DNA of 64,000 nucleotides from Vulcanimicrobiota bacterium (GTDB taxonomy: Bacteria; Vulcanimicrobiota; Xenobia; Xenobiales; JADMJV01), in contig JAHBVR010000001.1 in assembly GCA_019637395.1 (NCBI GenBank), forward strand, positions 372,001 through 436,000, given 5' to 3'. The notes under the pieces were generated by a model. The model had not been told where the DNA came from, made no database searches, and saw only the letters and a list, made by a program, of their open reading frames with translations. Position 1 is the stretch's first letter. Each line of letters opens with the position of its first letter. Positions 1 to 9,555 of the stretch are shown here, piece after piece. The translations under genes and the position numbers were made by a program.

Positions 1-107
1 TTTCCAGGTAATGTTCGCTGTAATTCGGCACAATTCACTCCAAGTTCGGTTCCCAGGGATTGCGAGGCAACCCAAGTCGGGAAGTTTATCTCCTGCGGGC
101 CCGCTTG
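1..107. other. Left-edge segment without a recognisable gene
   Basis: I see no coding sequence, promoter or terminator here. It lies downstream of the leftward acyltransferase gene and may hold its 3' untranslated region. Confidence 0.4.
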
Positions 108-1256
108 TCAAACCTGACCTTTGGGCCTGGAGAATGGCGAAAACAGGTGTTTCTTGCTCATGAAGTAGCCTTCCACGGTATGAAAGCTGAGATAGCTGGC
201 CAGACATGCCAGGATTAGCGTGCAACCATTGACCATCAGCAGAGTCGAAAGACTGGCGAAATCAAATCCCAGGCGGCCGAATAACTGCACCAACCACCAT
301 TGCACGATGCGGTGATACATATAGAGGCCGTAGGTATACTTGGAAAAATTTACCATGGGCTTGATCCGGTCGCTACTGAAACGATGACCCTGGTAAACGA
401 TTTGAGAAATCATCAGCCAGCAGCAAAAGAAGGCGGTAAACGGCCCGTAAATCGGCAGCCAGACGTGGTGAGCCAGAGACAGGTAGCCCAGACCGAACAT
501 GAAAACGAAGAAAGCCAGCGTCAATCCCACCACCCGGCCGTAACCCAGGGCGCGTAACGGCCGCTCGAACCCCTCGGGACAGGCATGGTAAGCACAGCCC
601 AGTAAAGTGCCGCTAGAAATATAGAGAAAACAGGGCACAGTGTGGTTGCTCCAGGTCACCACGTCATTCCAGAAATAGAATTGCGAAGCCCAGGCCACCA
701 ACCAGAAGAGCACGCCTCCCCAGCGCAGGCCGGCGACTCCGAAAAAGACAAAAACCAGGGGCCAGATCAGATAAAATTGCTCCTCGATACCCACCGACCA
801 GAGCAACGACAGTTGGGAGTTGGAGTAGAGTCCCGGAGTGTGGGTCAGGCGCAGCAATTCGAAGTTGGGTAGAAAAAGCAAGTAGGGCCAGAGACGCTCG
901 TGCAGGTGACCGGGAAAGAGCCAGAACATATAGCCCAGCACGATGAAATAAGCCGGCCAGATCCGCAGGATACGGCGGACATAAAAGTTGCGCAGAGAGA
1001 AACGTCCCGTGCCCTTGAGCTCGCGCAACATGAGATAGGTGATCAGGAACCCGCTCATGGCCATAAACAGCCGCACCCCAAAGATGCCGTTGCCGAAGAG
1101 AAAGGCCAGCACCCCCATCGGCAAGCCCTCCAGCCAGGGCAGACCGGCCAGCCGCTGCTCCGTGATCTCCCAGAGCAAGTGAGTGGAAATCGGAAAAAAG
1201 CAGGCGAAGGTCCGAATCGCATCGAGACTGGGGAAGTGAGTGCGAGAACCGCTCAC
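108..1256 (-). CDS. Acyltransferase family 3 membrane protein
   Basis: Multi-pass integral membrane O-acyltransferase (Acyl_transf_3, OafA/NodX type) of 382 residues, about the usual length for the bare membrane domain. The family moves acetyl or other acyl groups onto extracytoplasmic sugars or glycans; the acceptor cannot be told here. The N-terminus has the family signature around PSLDAIRTFACFFP, and further in are FLITYLMLRE, YVRRILRIWPAYF and SLLWSVGIEEQFYLIWP, which hold the conserved RxxR-like and EEQFY motifs. I place the start at the GTG whose GTGA overlaps the TGA of the upstream HTTM gene, with a GGAGG about 10 bases before it. A TTG 24 bases further upstream is the alternative. 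The overlap implies translational coupling with that gene. Confidence 0.88.
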   Translation of the reverse strand: MSGSRTHFPSLDAIRTFACFFPISTHLLWEITEQRLAGLPWLEGLPMGVLAFLFGNGIFGVRLFMAMSGFLITYLMLRELKGTGRFSLRNFYVRRILRIWPAYFIVLGYMFWLFPGHLHERLWPYLLFLPNFELLRLTHTPGLYSNSQLSLLWSVGIEEQFYLIWPLVFVFFGVAGLRWGGVLFWLVAWASQFYFWNDVVTWSNHTVPCFLYISSGTLLGCAYHACPEGFERPLRALGYGRVVGLTLAFFVFMFGLGYLSLAHHVWLPIYGPFTAFFCCWLMISQIVYQGHRFSSDRIKPMVNFSKYTYGLYMYHRIVQWWLVQLFGRLGFDFASLSTLLMVNGCTLILACLASYLSFHTVEGYFMSKKHLFSPFSRPKGQV

Positions 1257-2620
1257 CTCGGGGCCGGCCTCCAGCTCCAACTCTGGTTAAGCACCTGCGC
1301 GGAAGCCGGCTGGCCCAGCTCCACAATCCACTCCTCCAGCACCAGTCCCTCTCGCATCCCCAGATTGGCCGATACCTTTTGGAAGTAAAGCGGTAACGCC
1401 TGGGGAGCGGTGGTGGCCAGCGTGCGCACCAGCACCACCGTCAGGGAATACCGGACGCCTTCCGCGGGCGCGTCGCTCCACAGCAGCGCTCCATGCTCGT
1501 CGCGCAGGCGAAAAAACACGCTGAGGTTGGCCGGCGTAGGAGAAAAGGTATTGTATCGGTGGTTGAGCCCCAAATTATCCACAAGCCTCTGAAAAACCCT
1601 GATAGGCATGAAGTTCAGCAAACTTTGCCGGATCCGATAGGCGGCCGATTCCAGGCTGGCCAAACCGGGAACGGGCGAACACAGGGCTGGATCCTTCGGG
1701 TAAACACGATGCACCGGCAAAACCGCCCAAACAAGCATGGCGGCATGCAACCCCACCCAGCCCTTTTTCCACCGGGAAGGCGGCGCGCCGGCCACAATCG
1801 AGCGGCCTGGTAGATAAGTTAAATAGAGAGCCAGCATGGCCGGTGGATAGAGCCCCACGTCGAAAAATAGCCATAGACTAAGATGCATAACCAGGCCTAT
1901 GCCGATGGCCAGGCGGCGGCTCGGTCGCCACAGCAACAAAAGCGGAAAGGCGAGTTCCCAAAGAAGCACGATCCAGGTGGCCAGGCTCATGACCCCCGCC
2001 ACCAGGGGTCCCGGAGCCTGAAACCACCCGGCCAACCGGCTAAAGTTCAGGTTCTGGGTGACGCGCAGCAGGGCGCTGCCGTCCCACCAGTTGATCCCCA
2101 TGAGCTTGTAAACGCCACTCTCCACATAAATTATTATTTGCAAAAGCTGAAGGACCCGGATCGGTCCACCCCAGAGACTCTGCTTACAGCACCAACCGAA
2201 ACGGGAATCCAACGACCATTTCAGACCGCAGGGTGTCCAGAGCAGGCACAGCAGAGCGCACTGCACCACCTGCAGGCCCCCTTCGCTATCAGCCCAGGCC
2301 AGATGATTGCGCAAGTTAAGCAAAACCAACCAGAGCCCGAGCAAGGAAATCGGCGTTACCAACCCGAGCATGCTGGTCATCCCCAAGAAGATGCCCAGAC
2401 ATAGAAAGATGCGCACGGTCTCGGGGGAGCGGCCTGCCAGCCAATCCATCCACAGGTGGGGCCGGTAGATTTCCGGCCCTCCCAACCATTGGCTCTCCTG
2501 TAAGGCCATAGACAGGGCCGCCACCCCGAGCGCGGCAAAGACGATGCGCATCAAGGCCAGCGTGGTCGGACAGAGCGGAGCGGCCAGCCCTTTCACCAGC
2601 CTATCCCTCATCGCGCCCAT
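1253..2620 (-). CDS. HTTM domain membrane protein (vitamin K-dependent gamma-carboxylase-like)
   Basis: About 455 residues with many hydrophobic segments, beginning with a typical HTTM block (residues about 10-280 with PTTLALMRIVF, the NLRNHLAWADSEGG loop and YVESGVYKLMG). The C-terminal 150 residues are soluble (RYNTFSPTPANLSVF). HTTM proteins share the membrane fold of vitamin K-dependent gamma-glutamyl carboxylase, but bacterial members are mostly uncharacterised. A carboxylase activity should not be assumed. Three starts are possible (TTG at 2665, ATG at 2620, ATG at 2611). I prefer 2620 because the conserved region begins shortly after it. It is first in a two-gene leftward unit with the acyltransferase, which hints at modification of cell-surface or lipid material. 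Confidence 0.75.
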   Translation of the reverse strand: MGAMRDRLVKGLAAPLCPTTLALMRIVFAALGVAALSMALQESQWLGGPEIYRPHLWMDWLAGRSPETVRIFLCLGIFLGMTSMLGLVTPISLLGLWLVLLNLRNHLAWADSEGGLQVVQCALLCLLWTPCGLKWSLDSRFGWCCKQSLWGGPIRVLQLLQIIIYVESGVYKLMGINWWDGSALLRVTQNLNFSRLAGWFQAPGPLVAGVMSLATWIVLLWELAFPLLLLWRPSRRLAIGIGLVMHLSLWLFFDVGLYPPAMLALYLTYLPGRSIVAGAPPSRWKKGWVGLHAAMLVWAVLPVHRVYPKDPALCSPVPGLASLESAAYRIRQSLLNFMPIRVFQRLVDNLGLNHRYNTFSPTPANLSVFFRLRDEHGALLWSDAPAEGVRYSLTVVLVRTLATTAPQALPLYFQKVSANLGMREGLVLEEWIVELGQPASAQVLNQSWSWRPAPR

Positions 2621-2808
2621 CGTCCCTGTGCTTCTCGGCGCAACCGACCCAGGCCTTCGCCCCAAAGTAGGATCAGGAATTGGGCGAATTTGACCAGTCC
2701 GACAGGAAAAGGAACGCCCTCGACTAACACCGAGCCTTTGAGACAGTTCTACAGGGTTCCGGGATAAACCCAGAAAAGGGGGGTCTCGGGATCGAGGAGG
2801 GCCTTTCA

Positions 2809-3513
2809 GTGGGTGGTATTTTTCCCAGTAAGTCCAAAAAAGTGCAATTCAAGCTTCAGCCTCGGCAAGAGGTCGAAGTCGAGATGCAGGTCGGCAACAA
2901 CGGCGCCTATGAAGCCTACTTCGTGCAGGTACAGGAAGTGCATAAAAAGCGCGTGGTCCTGCAGATTCCCGGCAGCGAGCGCAAGCCGATGCGGGTTGGC
3001 GACGGTCAGGAAGTGACCGTTTCCACCCTTATCGACGACAACCTGGTCTCTTACAAAGGTTTTGTCATGGGAGCCCGCGATCGCGACTTCGACGTCATGT
3101 ATCCTCCCAAGGAGAAAGATGTCGAAGAACTCACTTTCCCTCCGCGCGACGACGACTTCAAAATCGAGGTCAATATCGCCGTCGAGTTTCGCGCCATGTC
3201 CACCGCCCACACTCAAGTCGCCAAAACCCACAGCGTGACCAATAATGGACTTTTCCTGATCACCAATCTGCCCATCCCCAAAGCCACTCAACTGCTCATG
3301 GAAGTGGAAATCCCCAACGGCTCGGAGATCAACACCAAGGGCAAAGCCCTTTCCAGTGTCGAGGACAGCTCCAGCGGCCGTCGCCAGTACATTACCGAGG
3401 TTGAATTCGACGCCGATATCTCCGACAAAGACCGCGCTTCCCTCATCCGCTACGCCATGTTCTTCAAAGCCCGCCAGAACCGTGCCGAAAAGAGGCTCGC
3501 CGAAGGCGGCTAA
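2809..3513 (+). CDS. PilZ-domain protein with YcgR-like N-terminal domain, atypical c-di-GMP motif
   Basis: 234 residues in two parts. Residues 1-110 form a beta-rich domain resembling the YcgR N-terminal (PilZN) fold, with QEVEVEMQVGNNG and KPMRVGDGQEV. Residues 118-220 form a PilZ-like barrel (FKIEVNIAVEFRAMS, SVTNNGLFLIT, YITEVEFDADISDKDRASL). Canonical PilZ domains bind cyclic di-GMP through an RxxxR motif followed by D/NxSxxG. Here the Arg pair is not obvious and the second motif reads HSVTNNG, so binding is doubtful. The start is GTG with a GAGGAGG SD about 8 bases upstream. The gene ends at a strong shared terminator. Confidence 0.75.
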   Translation: MGGIFPSKSKKVQFKLQPRQEVEVEMQVGNNGAYEAYFVQVQEVHKKRVVLQIPGSERKPMRVGDGQEVTVSTLIDDNLVSYKGFVMGARDRDFDVMYPPKEKDVEELTFPPRDDDFKIEVNIAVEFRAMSTAHTQVAKTHSVTNNGLFLITNLPIPKATQLLMEVEIPNGSEINTKGKALSSVEDSSSGRRQYITEVEFDADISDKDRASLIRYAMFFKARQNRAEKRLAEGG

Positions 3514-3524
3514 CCAGGCCGGCC

Positions 3525-3564
3525 AAAAAAAAGAGACCCGGACTTACGTCCGGGTCTCTTTTTT
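3525..3564. terminator. Bidirectional intrinsic terminator between PilZ gene and glgB
   Basis: Perfect 13-bp stem (3531-3543 with 3548-3560) and a 4-base TTAC loop, flanked by an A-run on the left and a T-run on the right. It can therefore stop transcripts from both converging genes. Confidence 0.92.
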
Positions 3565-3570
3565 AGGTGC

Positions 3571-5523
3571 TTATTGATTTTTGCTGCGGACCGCTCGCTT
3601 TTTAGCATTGAGTGCCGCCGTTTCCTCAGCCGGGGGAGGCGGAGGAGCGACTTCGAGGATGAGGGCGCAAAGGGGGCCGATATGGACGGTCAAATTTCCG
3701 TCCACTGGAGTCAAGGTCTGCTCCACCATCTCCACGCCGCTACCGCCGAAGCGGCGAGCGTCGCCGTTGACCACCACTTTGCAGCTCTCGGCGAAAGGAA
3801 CCGGGATGGCGTATTCCTTGACCTCAGCCGTCAAATTGAGGACGAAGACCAGACGGGCGTCGTTTTCCTCACCCTGGCGCATCCAGCTCAAGAGGCAGCG
3901 CTCGGCGTTGTCGCAGTCCAACCAGCGGAAACCGTCGGGACGCGAATCCCAGCGATAAAGAGCCGGGTAACGGCGATACAACTGCTGCAAGACGGTGGTG
4001 TATTCCAGCAGGCCCCGATGGTTTTCGTGGCCCATGGCCTCCCAATCGAGCGGGCGCTCCTCGCTCCATTCGCGCCACTGCCCGAACTCACTGCCCATAA
4101 ACAACAGCTTCTTACCGGGGTGACCCAACTGATGAGCGTAAAGGGTGCGCAGGTTGGCGCGCTTCTGCCATTCATCGCCGGGCATCTTGTCCAGCATGGA
4201 TTTCTTCAGATGCACCACTTCATCGTGAGAAAATGGCAGCAGATAGTTTTCCGAATACTGATACATCATGCCGAAGGTCAACTGGTGGTGGTGCCAGCGG
4301 CGATGGATGGGATCGCGAGCGAAATAGTCGAGCACATCATGCATCCAACCCATATTCCACTTAAAAGTGAAGCCCAGACCGCCCTCTTCCACCGGATGAG
4401 TGACTCGCGGGAAGGAAGTCGATTCCTCGGCAAAAGTGATCACGTCGGGATATTCCTCACGCAGCACGCGATGTAACTCCTGCAGGAAAGAAATCGCCTC
4501 CAGGTTCTCGCGACCCCCGTGAATATTGGGAATCCACTCGCCCTCCTTACGGCCGTAGTCCAGGTAGAGCATCGAAGCCACCGCGTCCACGCGCAGACCA
4601 TCGATGTGGAAGTGCTCCAACCAGAAGAGAGCGCTGGAAATCAGGAAGTTGCGCACCTCGTTGCGGCCGTAGTTGAAGATCAAAGTCCCCCACTCGGGAT
4701 GGGCTCCCTGGCGAGGATCGGAATGTTCGTAAAGGTGAGTCCCATCGAAGTAGCCCAGCCCGTGTCCGTCGCTGGGAAAGTGAGCGGGCACCCAGTCCAG
4801 AATGACGCCGATGCCGGCCTGGTGGAGTTGGTCCACCAGGTAGCGGAAGTCGTCCGGAGTTCCGTAGCGAGAAGTGGGCGCGAAGTAACCGGTGGCCTGG
4901 TAGCCCCAGGAACCGTCGTAAGGAAACTCGGTGACCGGCAGTAATTCCACGTGGGTATAGCCGATACGGCTCAGGTGATCGATCAGGCGCGGGGCCAGCT
5001 CGCGGTAGGTCATCCAGCTGTTATCCAGATGGCGCAACCAGGAGCCGAGGTGGACCTCATAGATGGACATCGGGGACTCAAGCGGCCTGGCCTCTTTGCG
5101 TAAAGCCAGCCAGTGCTCATCGCCCCACTGGTAGCGGTTCAGATCGTAGATCACCGAAGCATTGGAAGGCCGCAGCTCGCCCTGGAAAGCGTAGGGGTCG
5201 GACTTCTCCAGGTAACCGCCGCTGCGGGCGGTGATGCAGTACTTATAGCTGGCGCCTTCTTCCAGGCCCGGTAAAAAAGCGGACCAGATGCCGGTATCCC
5301 GGTCGAAGTGTTGCATCGGCGTGGCCGTGCGGCTCCAAGCATTGAAGCTGCCCATCAGGTGGACGGCCTCCGCATTGGGGGCCCAGACGGCGAAATGCAC
5401 GCCGCGCAGGCCGTCTATATTACAAAGATGGGCGCCGAGTTTGCGATAACTACGGTGAAGTTTACTGCTATTCCAGAGATAGCGGTCCACGTCGGACATG
5501 GTGGTGTGCTGAAGCGTGTTCAT
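3571..5523 (-). CDS. glgB: 1,4-alpha-glucan branching enzyme
   Basis: Glycogen branching enzyme (GH13_9), 650 residues, the short form with one N-terminal CBM48 module. It cuts alpha-1,4-glucan chains and re-attaches them by alpha-1,6 links in the cytoplasm. CBM48 is seen around residues 25-125 ([21 protein letters not shown]). The catalytic barrel carries [19 protein letters not shown], the nucleophile Asp in [13 protein letters not shown], the acid/base Glu in FAEEST and the third Asp in [10 protein letters not shown], so all catalytic residues are intact. It stands alone, without glgA, glgC or glgP nearby. The ATG start lacks a strong SD. Confidence 0.95.
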   Translation of the reverse strand: MNTLQHTTMSDVDRYLWNSSKLHRSYRKLGAHLCNIDGLRGVHFAVWAPNAEAVHLMGSFNAWSRTATPMQHFDRDTGIWSAFLPGLEEGASYKYCITARSGGYLEKSDPYAFQGELRPSNASVIYDLNRYQWGDEHWLALRKEARPLESPMSIYEVHLGSWLRHLDNSWMTYRELAPRLIDHLSRIGYTHVELLPVTEFPYDGSWGYQATGYFAPTSRYGTPDDFRYLVDQLHQAGIGVILDWVPAHFPSDGHGLGYFDGTHLYEHSDPRQGAHPEWGTLIFNYGRNEVRNFLISSALFWLEHFHIDGLRVDAVASMLYLDYGRKEGEWIPNIHGGRENLEAISFLQELHRVLREEYPDVITFAEESTSFPRVTHPVEEGGLGFTFKWNMGWMHDVLDYFARDPIHRRWHHHQLTFGMMYQYSENYLLPFSHDEVVHLKKSMLDKMPGDEWQKRANLRTLYAHQLGHPGKKLLFMGSEFGQWREWSEERPLDWEAMGHENHRGLLEYTTVLQQLYRRYPALYRWDSRPDGFRWLDCDNAERCLLSWMRQGEENDARLVFVLNLTAEVKEYAIPVPFAESCKVVVNGDARRFGGSGVEMVEQTLTPVDGNLTVHIGPLCALILEVAPPPPPAEETAALNAKKRAVRSKNQ

Positions 5524-5609
5524 AGATGTTGGCTTCTCCCTCTCCTTCGAGGCTCAAACCTCTTTTTTCCCTTCGAGGGGTTCTGGTTACACCGTTGAAA
5601 GCGATTCAA

Positions 5610-6479
5610 ATGCGTCGCTCCATCCTGATCGTCTACGTTTTTCTAGCGATTTTGCTCACCCTGGGCGCCCTGGGGGTGATTTTCTATGATCATCTGCCCT
5701 GGATCGGAACGCATTTTATTCACAAGAACCCCGGAGCCCCCACGCGCTGGTCAGTTTTGCTGCAAATTCAGCAGGGCAGCGCTCTGGGCACCAAGGTCAG
5801 CCTGGACGAAGTGCCGGCGCCCAGCAAAGAAGCCGAACTGAAGGGCACCTTTGTACAGCAAGGGGAAACGGCTGGTCAGGAGTGGAGCCAGCAGCTCCGG
5901 ATGGAATCGTTGGAGTCCGTCCAATATAGCTGGGAACAAAAGGAGAACAAAGAATTGCTCAAGTGCTTGCTGGAGGCTCGGGTCGGCCCCAGTGGAGGCC
6001 TGCGCAACCTGGAGGTCAAGCCGCCCAGCCGCTCCCTGTGGCTGCGCCAGGATCTGTTGGCCAGCTGGTTGCAAACCCTCTGGCCCCAATTTCCCGGTCG
6101 CGGCCTGGAGCCCAAGGCCAGTTGGAATTCCAGCGTCCCCTTCAAGATTCAGGCACGCGAGCTGGCCAACCCGGTCGATGCCCGCTGGGATTGCACCTGG
6201 ACCTTCCGCGGGATGTCCCATGACGCGGCGGTACCTCTGGCCATGATCGATGTGCAGGCTACCGCCGGCAGCCAGGGGCAAGCCCTGGACGGTACGCTCC
6301 GGGCCGAAGTAGCTTACGCCCTGTCCACCCAGCAAGTGGCCGCCACCCGAGGCAGCTTTCAGCTCCGTTACGCCATTCCCACCCAGGCCACCGAGCAATC
6401 CACGGTGGTGCTGCAAGAGTGCCTGCAGATCCAGTTTCAAACCCTGCGCCTTATTCAGAACGCAGCGAAGACGCCTTGA
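5610..6479 (+). CDS. Membrane-anchored protein of unknown function
   Basis: About 289 residues from the ATG at 5610 (MRRSILIVYVFLAILL). I do not recognise a family. There is one N-terminal transmembrane helix (about residues 4-26) followed by a soluble, beta-rich, mostly extracytoplasmic region. No catalytic motif stands out. An upstream ATG at 5526 would add 28 residues, but those precede the hydrophobic anchor and have no good SD. Its last 29 bases overlap the end of the converging transglutaminase gene, so the two 3' ends are antisense to each other. Confidence 0.65.
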   Translation: MRRSILIVYVFLAILLTLGALGVIFYDHLPWIGTHFIHKNPGAPTRWSVLLQIQQGSALGTKVSLDEVPAPSKEAELKGTFVQQGETAGQEWSQQLRMESLESVQYSWEQKENKELLKCLLEARVGPSGGLRNLEVKPPSRSLWLRQDLLASWLQTLWPQFPGRGLEPKASWNSSVPFKIQARELANPVDARWDCTWTFRGMSHDAAVPLAMIDVQATAGSQGQALDGTLRAEVAYALSTQQVAATRGSFQLRYAIPTQATEQSTVVLQECLQIQFQTLRLIQNAAKTP

Positions 6480-8517
6480 TCTCCTGCTTCAGTTGCACCA
6501 GCAGGGCTCGGGCCTGTTGGTGCTCGCTGGGTGTGCTCGGCCGCCCGGCATAGGCTACTGCTTCATGCAACTCGACCAGGCGCTGGAGTGATTCCAGGCC
6601 GCTGCCGGCGGCCCGCTGGCGCGGCGACAAACCAGGAGGGGCCGGACCCAGTAGCTGCCAGGCCTCCAGCAAGGCGCTGAGCACCGGGTCCAGTCGGGAA
6701 CGGGGACTCAAGGCGCGCAAGCCGGCCACTCCCAGCAGGCCCAGGCCCAGACCAGCCAACCAGAGAGTCAGACGGGTGGCGGAAACTCCCAACTGATCGC
6801 TGAGATACTGCAGCACCGCCAGTCCCAGCCAGCGATGTTGAGGAGCCGAGCCGGTGTTGAGTTCCGGGGTCAGGTTGCCGCCGGGCGTGGGGTCGAAAGT
6901 CATCCAGCCGTAGCCCGGAATATACACTTCCACCCAGGCGTGAGCCTGGTCTCCGTAGACTTCGCGAAAACCGCTGAACGGATTGTAGGTGCCGGGTAAA
7001 AAGCCCGTGCAGTAGCGAGCCGGTATCTTGAGGCTGCGGCACATCACCGTCATGGCGGAGGCGAAATGCTCGCAATAACCGCGTTTGCTCTCGAACAAAA
7101 AGGTATCGACGGCGTCGTGGTCCTCGGGAAAGCGTCCGATATCGAGATCGTAAACGTAGTTAGTGCTCAGGTAGAGGGCCAGAGCCGAAGCCCGATCGTA
7201 GTATCCGTTGCGGCCGGCCACCACCTGGCGACTTAAATCGCGCACTCGGACCGGCAATTCGTCGGGCAACTGCAGGTAATTATTCAGTCTGCGCAGCTCC
7301 GGATCGCGCCGGGGCAAACGACTCAGCCTTTGGGGAGTCATATGGGCCTGGCGGCTGACCACCGAATAGACCATATCTTTGTCCAGCACGAAGGGCGCGC
7401 GCAAGCAGCCGGCCCGGTCCTGGTAAAGAATCTGACTGGGGAAAAATACCTGGTAGGCGTCTGGTGAAAAAAGCACCAGGTTGGAAAGCGGCCGATCGAT
7501 GTAGAAGATCTGCACCACGTCGGTGGCGTTGCTGGCCGCCGGCATGAAAGTAAAGGGAGGATTCTCCACGTTGAGGGTCTGCAGGTCTTCTTCCGATTGC
7601 GACCAGAACTGGCCGTCATAGGTGTCGAAGGTGAGACCCCGGAAATAACACTCCACGTTGCTGCGCACCTGGAAAACCCGCTGGTGGTCGAGCCGGCCGC
7701 GCGCCTGCAGGTCGACGATCGAACTGAAGCCCCCGTAACCGCTGGAGTTGAAGCGCGACTCTTTGCGCATCTGGTCTTTAGACAGCTGGGCCGGGTAGTA
7801 GGGATTCCTCACTTCCCCCTGGCTGGCTTGCGATTGTTCCAGGCGATTCTGCATGCTGACGGGCAGGGCGCGAATACGAAAGCCTTCCAAACGCGGCATC
7901 AGCAGCACCACCAGCAAGCCGCACCCCAAGACTGAGAGACTGAGACCCAGGGCTCCGCGCCAGGAGGGCACGGCGCGCCCTCTGGCCGGGCGCCAGCCGG
8001 TGCGCTCCCCCACCAACGAGCGTACGTTCCAGCGCAAGGCGATGACCGCGCTCACATAGTAGGCCGCCAGGTAGACGGCAAAACTGAGACGGATACTGAG
8101 CACCGCCGCCACCGCCATCAAGATCAGCGCGGACAGCAAAGAGTAGCTCAAGTCCTTGCGGGTGGGCAAGTCGCAACTGTGCAGGGCCTGCAACCACATC
8201 AGTAGTTGCGCCAACGGCTCGCGCGGGTCATAGAAATTATGGGACAACCCGCTGAAAAAGTTGACCAGCGCCACCACCATCAAGACCGAAAGGGCGGCCT
8301 TGATTTCCCAGTTGTTACGGCGGCGCAGTCGGTAACTCAGCCACATTCCGAAGCCGGTCAATCCCAGGCAGGGCCAGAAAAAGGAGGGCCAGTCCAGTTG
8401 TTCGGCGGAAGCCACCAGGGCCACCGTGACGTTGACACCCACCCAGAAACGAAAAGCCGCCGAATCCTCGGGTACGCGCTTGAGGCTCTTGAGAAATTCG
8501 ATCCAGGCTTTAAGCAA
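6451..8517 (-). CDS. TgpA-like membrane transglutaminase
   Basis: 688 residues: an N-terminal block of membrane helices (DUF3488/TgpA_N type, residues about 15-190), an extracytoplasmic transglutaminase-like core and a C-terminal transmembrane helix with a soluble tail. The catalytic triad is visible: Cys in SKRGYCEHFASAM, His in GDQAHAWVEVYIPG and Asp in WMTFDPTPGG. The Pseudomonas homologue TgpA is periplasmic and needed for growth, but its substrate is unknown. I choose a TTG start at 8517, preceded by AGGAG 8 bases upstream inside the end of the DUF58 gene. A much longer in-frame reading to 9018 exists but is out of character for the family. The gene overlaps DUF58 by 8 bases, so the pair is probably co-translated. 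Confidence 0.88.
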   Translation of the reverse strand: MLKAWIEFLKSLKRVPEDSAAFRFWVGVNVTVALVASAEQLDWPSFFWPCLGLTGFGMWLSYRLRRRNNWEIKAALSVLMVVALVNFFSGLSHNFYDPREPLAQLLMWLQALHSCDLPTRKDLSYSLLSALILMAVAAVLSIRLSFAVYLAAYYVSAVIALRWNVRSLVGERTGWRPARGRAVPSWRGALGLSLSVLGCGLLVVLLMPRLEGFRIRALPVSMQNRLEQSQASQGEVRNPYYPAQLSKDQMRKESRFNSSGYGGFSSIVDLQARGRLDHQRVFQVRSNVECYFRGLTFDTYDGQFWSQSEEDLQTLNVENPPFTFMPAASNATDVVQIFYIDRPLSNLVLFSPDAYQVFFPSQILYQDRAGCLRAPFVLDKDMVYSVVSRQAHMTPQRLSRLPRRDPELRRLNNYLQLPDELPVRVRDLSRQVVAGRNGYYDRASALALYLSTNYVYDLDIGRFPEDHDAVDTFLFESKRGYCEHFASAMTVMCRSLKIPARYCTGFLPGTYNPFSGFREVYGDQAHAWVEVYIPGYGWMTFDPTPGGNLTPELNTGSAPQHRWLGLAVLQYLSDQLGVSATRLTLWLAGLGLGLLGVAGLRALSPRSRLDPVLSALLEAWQLLGPAPPGLSPRQRAAGSGLESLQRLVELHEAVAYAGRPSTPSEHQQARALLVQLKQEIKASSLRSE

Positions 8518-9505
8518 GGCGGCGCTCCTGGGAGGCCCGTTGGCCGAATTCGAAGACCCGGGCTCCCCCCCCAAAAACCGAGCCGGGGTGAGGACCCAAC
8601 CAGAAATCGAGGCGCGCCCACCCTTCGGCTTCGTTGCTCGCAGGAGCCGCCGGCGTCGCCAGGGGTTCGGCGCAGGCCAGGGTCTCCGCCCTATCGCTGG
8701 CTTTCCAGGAACCATCGGGCTGCGGCGCCAGCAACTGCACCGGCCAGCCGGATTCGCGGGCATGGGCGAAATAAGTGTAAACCCAATCCAGCATTTCCTC
8801 AAAGGCCTCCAGCTCGTGCACCGCCTCGGGATGACAGCCCCAGCAGAGCACCAACTGGAGAGCGCCGCCTTGAGAGAACTCACGCACCACCAGTTCGCCG
8901 CGGCGAGCACTGCTGGCCCAGTGGATGGAGCGCACATCGTCGCCCACCTGGTACTCGCGCAACCGGCGCAGGTCGCCCTGTCCCGAGGGTTGGCCTCGCC
9001 GTTCGCCCAGTTCACCACGGGAAAGGACCTGCAGGGCGGTTTGGGTCATTTGCAGTCTACGCGGCAGAACGTGCAGCGGTTGACTCAATTCCGGCGTCAG
9101 GGCGCGCCGGGCCGCGAACCAGGCCAACGGCCCATAACAGGTGATTTCACCGTCGAGCCAAGCGTAAACGCCACGCCGTTCGGCGATCAACCAGAGGCGC
9201 TGTTCGCGCACATTCTGCTCCAGCCGGGCGGTCTCCCGGCCTTGCTGATCCAGCCGCAAACCTTCCAGGGGGCGCCAGTAGGCCGGATAGCCGCGAGCCG
9301 CCGAGGTCCAGCTCAAGGTGGCGGCGAACCCCTGGCCGCGCGGGGCGCTGACCGGAACCCAGAGGCGGAAGCCGGCCGGACGCAGGGCTCGCCGGGAAGT
9401 CCACCAACCCGTGATCAAAGCTCCGAAAATCGTTCCGGAAAGTAAGTAGACCCAACCGGTTTGAGTATTACTGGCCACCAGAAAGAGCACCAATCCGATG
9501 GTCAC
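8510..9505 (-). CDS. DUF58 domain protein (von Willebrand-like, YeaD2 family)
   Basis: 331 residues. Two hydrophobic stretches lie at the N-terminus (about residues 2-35), then a beta-rich region and the DUF58 signature RRLREYQVGDDVRSIHW followed by RGELVVREF (about residues 195-225). DUF58 proteins usually sit beside MoxR ATPases and transglutaminases. Here only the transglutaminase partner is present, with no MoxR gene in view. The start is the first possible codon (GTG) after the in-frame stop upstream. It follows the solute-binding protein gene by 50 bases on the same strand. Confidence 0.85.
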   Translation of the reverse strand: MTIGLVLFLVASNTQTGWVYLLSGTIFGALITGWWTSRRALRPAGFRLWVPVSAPRGQGFAATLSWTSAARGYPAYWRPLEGLRLDQQGRETARLEQNVREQRLWLIAERRGVYAWLDGEITCYGPLAWFAARRALTPELSQPLHVLPRRLQMTQTALQVLSRGELGERRGQPSGQGDLRRLREYQVGDDVRSIHWASSARRGELVVREFSQGGALQLVLCWGCHPEAVHELEAFEEMLDWVYTYFAHARESGWPVQLLAPQPDGSWKASDRAETLACAEPLATPAAPASNEAEGWARLDFWLGPHPGSVFGGGARVFEFGQRASQERRLA

Positions 9506-9555
9506 CAGACTCAGCTCATCGACGTAGCCCAGCAGCCGGCGCAGCTTGCTCAGGA

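Noticed and set aside
6451-9018. Single 855-residue transglutaminase reading
   Set aside because: The first 167 residues are out-of-frame translation of the DUF58 gene. The TTG at 8517 has a good SD and gives the usual family length.
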